The notes beneath the pieces are model-generated. The model was not told the DNA's origin. It was given only the letters and a program-made list of their open reading frames with translations, and did no database searches. The translations under genes and the position numbers were made by a program. 7,544 nt of DNA from an uncultured Blautia sp. (GTDB lineage: Bacteria; Bacillota; Clostridia; Lachnospirales; Lachnospiraceae): the NCBI GenBank assembly GCA_900765525.1, contig CAAFRY010000309.1, positions 1-7,544 on the forward strand. Reading direction: 5' to 3'. Positions 1-5,479 of this stretch are shown in pieces (the first letter of the stretch is position 1; every line of letters starts with the position of its first letter).

Positions 1-1
1 G

Positions 2-97
2 ATGGCAGAGGTCGAAGAGTATGACCTTGTCCAGAAGGGTATCATCAGTGGATATGTCCTTTGTATATTGAAGTACAGAGGTTGTTTATATGTATAA
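2..97 (+). other. Possible 3' end of an upstream coding region
   Basis: This + frame is open from the window edge and stops with TAA at 95-97. It would encode about 31 residues (MAEVEEYDLVQKGI... ending CLYV), which I do not recognise. A second + frame is open to a TGA at 69-71. On the - strand, one frame reads in a protein-like way (QYTKDISTDDTLLDKV) over bases 85 to 1, but a stop lies just ahead of it and no ATG, GTG or TTG start is available. No ribosome binding site can be seen for the ATG at base 2, so if this is coding it is the tail of a gene that begins outside the window. The choice of strand and frame is uncertain. Confidence 0.2.
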
Positions 98-130
98 GAA
101 ATACCTATGAATTATATAAAATTATATTTC

Positions 131-159
131 TTTTCTTATGATATAGCAAGTGTTATAAT
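131..159 (+). promoter_or_regulatory. Extended -10 promoter of the sulfur-redox unit
   Basis: TATAAT at 154-159 is a perfect sigma-A -10 box and is preceded by TG at 151-152, giving an extended -10. The -35 region at about 131-136 (TTTTCT) is poor, as extended -10 promoters tolerate. Transcription would start near 166, leaving a leader of about 37 bases before the ATG at 203. The surrounding 100-190 stretch is strongly AT-rich. The call rests on the -10 element and its position. Confidence 0.55.
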
Positions 160-165
160 AAACAC
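150..165. promoter_or_regulatory. Candidate operator, GTGTT-N6-AACAC inverted repeat
   Basis: A perfect 5-bp inverted repeat with a 6-base centre (GTGTT, ATAATA, AACAC) covers the whole -10 box, where a bound protein would block RNA polymerase. The 5-6-5 layout resembles CRP/FNR-family sites. It does not match the usual Rex spacing, and only its left half resembles a PerR box. No regulator gene is in the window, so its identity is unknown. In such AT-rich DNA a repeat of this size could arise by chance. Confidence 0.35.
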
Positions 166-202
166 ACATGGAAAATTTTGTGGTATAAAAGGAGATAATG
201 CT

Positions 203-1840
203 ATGAGAGTTCTGATTATCGGCGGTGTGGCGGCAGGTACCAAGGTGGCTGCAAAGCTGAAACGAGAAAACCGGGGCGCAGAGGTATTGATACTGACAAA
301 GAGCCAGGACATTTCCTATGCAGGCTGCGGCCTTCCCTATTATGTGGGAGATGTGATTCAAGAGAGAAGCCAGTTGATTGTCAATACGCCTCAGTCTTTT
401 GCAAAGCTTACAGGGGCCCAGGTGAAAACCGGGGCAGAGGTGATTGCTTTGGACCGTCAGGAAAAGCAGGTGACTGCAGTGGACTTGCAGACCGGAGAAG
501 AATGCAGGTATAGCTATGACAAGCTGGTAATCGCAACAGGAGCTTCCCCCATTGCTCCTTCTATTCCGGGAGCGGACCTTAAAAATGTTTTCTATATGCG
601 TACCCCGCAGGATGCAGAGGATTTGAAGGCTGCTGTTCAGTCAGGCACCATCAAGAGAGCAGTTATTGCAGGAGGCGGCTTTATTGGTCTTGAGGTGGCC
701 GAAAATCTTTCTTCCCAGGGAATCCGTACGACAGTCATTGACATGGCCCCTCATATCATGCCGGGATTTGACCCTGAAATGGCGGAATATGTGGAGAACT
801 ATCTGGCGGACAACGGAATTATGGCAATGACAAATACCAGACTGGAGGGTGTGGAAGGCACGGATGCTGTTGAGAAAGTAAAGACTTCCAGAAGAGCTAT
901 GAAGGCAGACGCATTGATTATGTGCCTTGGTATTCGTGCCAACACAGAATTTCTGAAGGATACTGGTCTGGAGATGGCTCCCAATCATACCATTCTGGTA
1001 GATGAATTTTTAAGGACCAATGACCCGGATATATATGCGGTAGGCGACTGCGCCATGGTTGTTAATCGGATAACAGGAAAGAGAGCATGGTCCCCCATGG
1101 GCTCCTCTGCCAATATTGAAGGACGTATTGCCGCTCAGAATCTGGCAGGTGCAAATCTGACCTATCCAGGTGTCCTGGGTACGGGAGTTGTAAGGCTTCC
1201 CGGATTAAATGCAGGCCGTACGGGACTTACAGAAGCTGCGGCAAGAGAAGAGGGACGTGATGTTATTACAGTGCTTACGGCAGTAGATGATAAAGCCCAT
1301 TATTATCCCGGGGCAGGTACTTTTATCGTGAAGATGATTGCGGATAAAAGTACAGGAGAATTTCTGGGTATCCAGGTGTTGGGAAAAGGTGCTGTAGATA
1401 AGATGGTAGATATTGCCGTAGTAGCGCTCAGTATGAAGGCAACGATTTATCAGCTCCAGGATTTAGACTTTGCCTATGCGCCGCCTTTCTCTACGGCAAT
1501 TCATCCTTTTGACCATACGGTTAACGTGCTGATTAACAAAATTCAGGGCAAGCTGGATTCCTTTACCCCTGCAGAATTTCAGGAGGAAAAGGCAGAGGAC
1601 TACAAGATTCTGGATGTAAGCCGTACCCCGGCTATTGAAGGTGCAGAATTTATCAATCTGGCTGATGTGGAAGAAGAACTTCCGGGACATGACAAGGAGG
1701 AGAATCTGCTTCTGGTATGTACCAAGGGAAGAAGGGCATACCTTCTTCAGAACAGACTGTCCTACCTGGGTTATGACAATACTAAAGTGCTGGAAGGCGG
1801 AACCTTCTTTAACGGCACAGAGCTGATAGAGGAAGAATAG
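203..1840 (+). CDS. FAD-dependent CoA-disulfide/persulfide reductase with C-terminal rhodanese domain
   Basis: A 545-residue cytoplasmic flavoprotein of the pyridine nucleotide-disulfide oxidoreductase class. The N-terminal FAD fold starts at once with IIGGVAAGTKVAAKL (residues 5-19). The single redox cysteine lies in SYAGCGLPYY (Cys42), the position used by CoA-disulfide reductases. GGGFIGLEVAENL (157-169) is the NAD(P)H fold and YAVGDCA (278-284) the second FAD contact. FAYAPPFS (423-430) is the tyrosine-containing dimer-interface motif of CoA-disulfide reductases. Residues from about 455 to 545 form a rhodanese-like domain with the CxxGxR loop CTKGRR (Cys506, Arg511), expected to carry persulfide. 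Fusions of this type reduce CoA disulfide or CoA/glutathione persulfide with NAD(P)H; the true substrate is not readable here. An in-frame ATG at 107 exists, but the start at 203 has AAAGGAGA at 188-195, begins exactly at the FAD motif and lies downstream of the promoter. It is followed by the sulfite-reductase-like gene after 77 bases, probably in the same transcript. Older annotation might call it NADH oxidase. Confidence 0.93.
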   Translation: MRVLIIGGVAAGTKVAAKLKRENRGAEVLILTKSQDISYAGCGLPYYVGDVIQERSQLIVNTPQSFAKLTGAQVKTGAEVIALDRQEKQVTAVDLQTGEECRYSYDKLVIATGASPIAPSIPGADLKNVFYMRTPQDAEDLKAAVQSGTIKRAVIAGGGFIGLEVAENLSSQGIRTTVIDMAPHIMPGFDPEMAEYVENYLADNGIMAMTNTRLEGVEGTDAVEKVKTSRRAMKADALIMCLGIRANTEFLKDTGLEMAPNHTILVDEFLRTNDPDIYAVGDCAMVVNRITGKRAWSPMGSSANIEGRIAAQNLAGANLTYPGVLGTGVVRLPGLNAGRTGLTEAAAREEGRDVITVLTAVDDKAHYYPGAGTFIVKMIADKSTGEFLGIQVLGKGAVDKMVDIAVVALSMKATIYQLQDLDFAYAPPFSTAIHPFDHTVNVLINKIQGKLDSFTPAEFQEEKAEDYKILDVSRTPAIEGAEFINLADVEEELPGHDKEENLLLVCTKGRRAYLLQNRLSYLGYDNTKVLEGGTFFNGTELIEEE

Positions 1841-1917
1841 AAAGAAAAGCAGGAAAAAGAGTAGGCAGCGGAAGCGTAGAAAGTAAAAGAGCAGAAAGAA
1901 ATAAGGAGGATTTTGAT

Positions 1918-2871
1918 ATGGCTACACTTACAGTGAGCAAGGAAGATGAGAAGAGAGTAAAAGCTATGGGCTTTTTGAGCAATAAGGGAACCGATAACTT
2001 TTCCGGAAGAATTGTCACCAGGAATGGAAAAATTACGGCAAAACAGCAGATTGCTATCGGTGAGGCTGCGGAGAAATTCGGAAACGGAAATGTTACATAT
2101 ACTACCCGTCTTACAGTGGAGGTGCAGGGAATTCCTTATGAGAAAATCCAGGAGTTCCGGGCTTTCATCCAGGAGGCTGGGCTTGATACCGGCGGAACCG
2201 GTTCTAAGGTACGCCCTGTGGTATCCTGTAAGGGAACAACCTGTCAGTATGGATTGATTGATACATTCGGACTTTCTGAAGAGATTCATGAGAAGTTTTA
2301 TGAGGGCTACAGAAATGTAAAGCTTCCTCATAAATTTAAAATTGCTGTGGGTGGATGTCCAAACAATTGTGTAAAGCCTAATTTAAATGACCTTGGTATT
2401 GTAGGGCAGATGATTCCAAATTATGATGAGGACTTATGCAATGGCTGCAAAAAGTGCGGCGTTGTGAAAGCCTGTCCGGTGGGGGCTGTTTCCCTGGTGG
2501 ACGGTTTGATGGAAATTGACAAAGACAAATGTATCAACTGCGGCCGCTGCATCGGAGCCTGTCATTTTGATGCTATTGAGGACGGAACCAATGGTTATAA
2601 GGTTTATATCGGAGGCAGATGGGGAAAGAAAATCGCCATAGGAAGAACGCTGAATAAAATCTTTACCTCCAAAGAGGAAATCCTTAAATTGGTGGAGAAA
2701 GCTATCCTTCTGTACCGTGAGCAGGGAAAGACAGGAGAACGTTTCGCACAGACTGTGGAGCGGCTGGGTTTTGAGAACGTGGAGGCACAGTTGATTTCAG
2801 ATGATATTTTGGAGAGAAAACAGGAAATCCTGGATGCCAGACTCCATGAAACTGGTGGCGCTACCTGTTGA
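1918..2871 (+). CDS. Small sulfite/nitrite reductase-like protein with ferredoxin domain (AsrC/Dsr-like)
   Basis: A 317-residue cytoplasmic iron-sulfur protein. Residues 1-90 resemble the ferredoxin-like half domain of sulfite/nitrite reductases, with basic residues (R31, R35, R64) of the kind that hold siroheme and anion. The siroheme/Fe4S4 cysteines appear as C104-x4-C109 and C147-x3-C151, within VSCKGTTCQYG and VGGCPNNCVKP. A two-cluster ferredoxin insert follows: C174, C177, C180, C186 and C205, C208, C211, C215. The C-terminal part (225-317) completes the fold and ends in charged helices. Length and order match single-subunit reductases such as AsrC of anaerobic sulfite reductase and the small Dsr-like group. 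The expected reaction is six-electron reduction of sulfite to sulfide; nitrite is an alternative. A strong site, AAGGAGGA at 1903-1910, sets the start. Neither AsrA nor AsrB lies next to it, so electrons must come from ferredoxin or another partner; the flavoprotein upstream is a possible but unproven one. The first cysteine pair is spaced x4, whereas many family members have x5. The fold is well supported; the substrate is inferred. Confidence 0.88.
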   Translation: MATLTVSKEDEKRVKAMGFLSNKGTDNFSGRIVTRNGKITAKQQIAIGEAAEKFGNGNVTYTTRLTVEVQGIPYEKIQEFRAFIQEAGLDTGGTGSKVRPVVSCKGTTCQYGLIDTFGLSEEIHEKFYEGYRNVKLPHKFKIAVGGCPNNCVKPNLNDLGIVGQMIPNYDEDLCNGCKKCGVVKACPVGAVSLVDGLMEIDKDKCINCGRCIGACHFDAIEDGTNGYKVYIGGRWGKKIAIGRTLNKIFTSKEEILKLVEKAILLYREQGKTGERFAQTVERLGFENVEAQLISDDILERKQEILDARLHETGGATC

Positions 2872-2897
2872 CAAATAAAACACAGATTTGCTATGAT
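2868..2897 (+). promoter_or_regulatory. Near-consensus sigma-A promoter ahead of dapF
   Basis: TTGACA at 2868-2873 is a perfect -35 box. It is followed after 18 bases by TATGAT at 2892-2897, with TG at 2889-2890 giving an extended -10. The -35 box overlaps the TGA stop (2869-2871) of the preceding gene. Transcription would begin near 2904, giving a leader of about 70 bases before dapF that contains the hairpin at 2913-2941. This is the best-matching promoter in the window. Confidence 0.65.
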
Positions 2898-2912
2898 AAA
2901 GCAAAGAGAGCG

Positions 2913-2943
2913 AAGAGGGTATCTTTTTAAGAGGCCCTCTTTT
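2913..2943 (+). terminator. Terminator-like hairpin between the sulfur unit and dapF
   Basis: AAGAGGG (2913-2919) pairs with CCCTCTT (2935-2941). Inside it, after a TA/GG internal mismatch, TCTT pairs with AAGA around a TTT loop. A short T-run (2940-2943, broken by CC) follows. It fits a modest intrinsic terminator for the two upstream genes. Because it lies downstream of the dapF promoter, it could instead be a stabilising or attenuating hairpin near the 5' end of the dapF transcript. The weak T-tract makes strong termination doubtful. Confidence 0.5.
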
Positions 2944-2974
2944 CCTTTGGAGAGAGTACAGGAGGAATGCGGCC

Positions 2975-3808
2975 ATGAGATTTACAAAGATGCATGGGAT
3001 TGGAAATGATTATGTTTATGTAAACTGTTTTTCTGAGAAGGTGGAGAACCCTTCTGAGATTGCAAAAATTGTCAGCGACCGGCATTTTGGTATTGGTTCT
3101 GACGGACTGATTCTGATAAAGCCATCGGAGAAAGCTGATTTTGAGATGGAAATGTACAATGCAGACGGAAGCCAGGGAGCTATGTGCGGGAACGGAATAC
3201 GCTGTGTGGCAAAATACGTCTATGATTATGGTTTGACGGACAAGACCAGTATTACTGTGGACACCAAGAGCGGAGTAAAATATCTGGATTTGACTGTGGA
3301 ACAGGGCAAGGTAAAAGAGGTCCGGGTAAATATGGGAGCCCCTGTACTGGAGGCGGCGAAAATCCCTATGATTTTTGAGAAAAGCCCGGTTATAAGCCAG
3401 CCATTAAATGTAAACCAGGAGATTTACGAAGTTACGGCGGTTTCTATGGGAAATCCTCATGCAGTGGTGTACATGGATGATGTGAAACACTTAGATATAG
3501 AAAAGACAGGGCCTGGATTTGAGAAGCATAAAGCTTTCCCGGAAGGGGTAAACACGGAATTTGTCCGGGTGATTGACCGCAATACAGTGGAAATGAGAGT
3601 TTGGGAGCGGGGAAGCGGAGAAACCCTGGCCTGCGGAACAGGAGCCTGTGCGGTTGCTGTGGCATCGGTATTAAACGGTTACACAGAAGAACATGTACTG
3701 GTACATCTTTTAGGCGGCGACTTAAAAATTTACTGGGACAGAGAAGCAAATTTGGTTTATATGACTGGCCCGGCTGCCGTGGTATTTGACGGAGAGATTG
3801 ACTTATAG
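2975..3808 (+). CDS. dapF: Diaminopimelate epimerase DapF
   Basis: A cytoplasmic, cofactor-free racemase that converts LL-diaminopimelate to the meso form, which feeds lysine synthesis and peptidoglycan cross-links. The 277 residues match the family's usual 270-285. MRFTKMHGIGND opens the protein with substrate-contacting N11. The first catalytic cysteine is C71 in NADGSQGAMCGNGIRC, and the second is C220 in GSGETLACGTGACA. The other expected substrate residues are present: N62, N160 in SMGNPHA, N193 in GVNTEF, and E211-R212. The two-fold pseudo-symmetric layout is complete, with no frameshift. AGGAGG at 2960-2965, nine bases before the ATG, supports the start. The strong promoter upstream and the MATE gene 22 bases downstream suggest it is first in its transcript. 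No other dap genes are in the window, so it is detached from a full lysine cluster. Confidence 0.97.
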   Translation: MRFTKMHGIGNDYVYVNCFSEKVENPSEIAKIVSDRHFGIGSDGLILIKPSEKADFEMEMYNADGSQGAMCGNGIRCVAKYVYDYGLTDKTSITVDTKSGVKYLDLTVEQGKVKEVRVNMGAPVLEAAKIPMIFEKSPVISQPLNVNQEIYEVTAVSMGNPHAVVYMDDVKHLDIEKTGPGFEKHKAFPEGVNTEFVRVIDRNTVEMRVWERGSGETLACGTGACAVAVASVLNGYTEEHVLVHLLGGDLKIYWDREANLVYMTGPAAVVFDGEIDL

Positions 3809-3830
3809 AGGTAATGAGAAGGAAAAGATG

Positions 3831-5198
3831 ATGAGAATAGGAAGAGAACAAAGGAGTATAGAGGACAAAAGATTTTACAGGGATGTATTTCGGCTGGTTA
3901 TGCCTATGGCTGTGCAGAATCTGATAAATGTAGGTGTAACTTCCACAGATGTTATCATGTTGGGAAGGGTGGGAGAGACTGCTCTTTCCGGTGTATCCCT
4001 GGCCAACCAGATTTATTTTATCTTAAGCCTTTTGTATTTCGGACTGACCTCAGGCGCTTGTGTGCTTACCGCCCAGTATTGGGGAAAAAAGGATACCAGG
4101 ACCATTGAAAAGATTATGGGAATATCCTTTAGAATTTCCATTTTAGGCGGAGCTGTGTTTGGGGCTGCGGCGATTTTTATTCCCAGATATTTGATGCTGA
4201 TTTTTACTTCAGATGAGGCTGTCATTGAAGCGGGAATCCGCTACTTGCAGATTGTGGGTTTTTCCTATGTGCTGTCAGCCTTTACCAATGTGTATCTGAA
4301 TATTATACGAAGTATAGAGAAGGTGGTTATCGCTACTGTGGTATACGGTACCTCCCTGCTGGCCAATATTATATTAAATGGTATTTTTATTTTCGGACTT
4401 TTTGGCCTGCCGGCCATGGGAACCGCCGGTGCGGCTTTAGGTACTCTTTTGGCCAGAGCCATTGAGGTAGTGATAGTGGTTTACTATGCCACCCACATGA
4501 ATGATGTGGTAAAAATACATATCCGGGATTTGTTTGTGAAGGACAGGGCTTTGGGAAGAGACTTTTTCACCTATGCCTTTCCCGTGCTGCTGAACGAGCT
4601 GGCCTGGGGTGCCGGTATGGCAGCTATTTCCGCTATTGTAGGCCATTTGGGCAGCGCTGCTGTTGCTGCTCATTCTGTGGCTCAGGTGTGCAGACAGCTT
4701 TCTATGGTTATTGCTTTCGGAATCTCCAGTGCTACGGCCATTATGATTGGAAAAGCTATTGGGGAGCAGAAGGAATCTCTGGCCAAGGAATACGGCCGTA
4801 AATTTGTGAAGCTGTCTATTATCTGCGGCATAGGCGGAGGCTTGGTGATTCTGGGAATCTCACCTTTTATCACAATGTTTATGAAGCTGACCCCTCTGGC
4901 TAAAAGCTATTTGACGGCCATGATGGTGATTATGTCCTATTATGTAATCGGACAATCTTTAAACAGCACAGTGATTGTAGGAATCCTCAGAGCCGGAGGA
5001 GACACTAAATTCGGCCTTTTCCTGGATGTAGGGGTTATGTGGCTGTGTTCCATTCTTGGTGCTGCTGTGGGAGCCTTTGTTATCGGAATTCCCATGCCAT
5101 GGGTATATATTCTGCTGTGCAGCGATGAGGTGATTAAGATACCCTTCTCTATGCTAAGGTACAAAAGCTATAAATGGCTGAAAAATGTAACCAGATAG
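3831..5198 (+). CDS. MATE-family multidrug/metabolite efflux transporter
   Basis: An integral membrane antiporter of about 455 residues, the usual MATE length, with two homologous halves and about 12 hydrophobic segments. The first half starts with FRLVMPMAVQNLINVGVTS and STDVIMLGRVGETALSG, where D40 sits near the acidic residue of the first helix in NorM-type pumps; TSGACVLTAQYWGKKD follows. The second half starts at FPVLLNELAWGAG (250-262), followed by GHLGSAAVAAHSVAQ and the conserved GILRAGGDTKFG (384-395). Transport is expected to be driven by Na+ or H+, with export of cationic or metabolite substrates; the substrate cannot be read from sequence. Start choice: adjacent ATGs lie at 3828 and 3831, and AGAAGGA (3817-3823) is better spaced for 3831. 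A TTG at 3786 would overlap dapF and has no good site. The position between dapF and feoAB gives no clear functional clue. Confidence 0.92.
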   Translation: MRIGREQRSIEDKRFYRDVFRLVMPMAVQNLINVGVTSTDVIMLGRVGETALSGVSLANQIYFILSLLYFGLTSGACVLTAQYWGKKDTRTIEKIMGISFRISILGGAVFGAAAIFIPRYLMLIFTSDEAVIEAGIRYLQIVGFSYVLSAFTNVYLNIIRSIEKVVIATVVYGTSLLANIILNGIFIFGLFGLPAMGTAGAALGTLLARAIEVVIVVYYATHMNDVVKIHIRDLFVKDRALGRDFFTYAFPVLLNELAWGAGMAAISAIVGHLGSAAVAAHSVAQVCRQLSMVIAFGISSATAIMIGKAIGEQKESLAKEYGRKFVKLSIICGIGGGLVILGISPFITMFMKLTPLAKSYLTAMMVIMSYYVIGQSLNSTVIVGILRAGGDTKFGLFLDVGVMWLCSILGAAVGAFVIGIPMPWVYILLCSDEVIKIPFSMLRYKSYKWLKNVTR

Positions 5199-5245
5199 CT
5201 GTCTATAAAAAGAAATGAAAAACATAAGAGAAAAGAGGGGCTGTT

Positions 5246-5479
5246 ATGAAGCTGAATGAAACACCCATAGAACAGGATTTTATCATTGTCCGGGTGCAGG
5301 AGGAGGAGAGACTGCTGCGCCGCCTGGAAGCCCTGGGGATTTTAGAGGGAACCAGGGTTCATGTGCTGAACAGAAAGCGCAATGGAGCAACAATCATTAA
5401 AGTAAGAGGAAGCAGATGGGCTCTTGGAAATGATATTGCCCAGGGGATAGAAGTGGAGGAAACAAAGGATGAAGGGTGA
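5246..5479 (+). CDS. feoA: Ferrous iron transport protein FeoA
   Basis: A 77-residue cytoplasmic protein with the SH3-like beta-barrel fold of FeoA, close to the family's usual 75-80 residues. It accompanies FeoB and is thought to modulate its assembly or GTPase activity. The typical pattern is visible: an N-terminal strand with a short helix (RLLRRLEALGILEGTRVHVLN), a central glycine turn (RNGATIIKVRGSRWALG), and a C-terminal strand with the conserved placement of small and hydrophobic residues (NDIAQGIEVEE). AGAGGGG at 5234-5240 precedes the ATG. Its 3' end overlaps feoB by 11 bases, which implies translational coupling. The 47-base gap to the MATE gene shows no terminator, convincing promoter or Fur-like box. 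Confidence 0.93.
   Translation: MKLNETPIEQDFIIVRVQEEERLLRRLEALGILEGTRVHVLNRKRNGATIIKVRGSRWALGNDIAQGIEVEETKDEG

Noticed and set aside
96..132. AAGAAATA/TATTTCTT hairpin followed by Ts, a possible terminator of an upstream gene
   Set aside because: The stem has only one G-C pair and a 21-base loop in very AT-rich DNA, too weak to call.
150..166. Rex or PerR box at the first promoter
   Set aside because: The GTT to AAC distance is 6 bases rather than the 8 of Rex sites. Only the left half resembles the PerR TTATAAT arm, and that half is also simply the -10 box.
107..202. N-terminal extension of the flavoprotein from an in-frame ATG at 107
   Set aside because: No ribosome binding site precedes it. 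The extension is read from AT-rich promoter DNA and includes the -10 box. The FAD motif begins right after the ATG at 203, which has a good AAAGGAGA.
198..206. Two-codon mini-ORF (ATG CTA TGA) overlapping the flavoprotein start
   Set aside because: It sits only three bases from the ribosome binding site core, too close to be used well. It is most easily explained as chance.
1771..2331. 186-codon open frame on the - strand across the flavoprotein/sulfite-reductase junction
   Set aside because: It is antisense to two well-supported genes and to the purine-rich spacer, and it has no recognisable domain.
3786..3830. TTG start for the MATE gene overlapping the end of dapF
   Set aside because: It has no suitable ribosome binding site and adds residues that are not part of the family. 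The ATGs at 3828/3831 have AGAAGGA upstream.
5199..5245. Fur-type operator or separate feoA promoter
   Set aside because: No long inverted repeat is present, and the only -10-like element lacks a partner -35 box.
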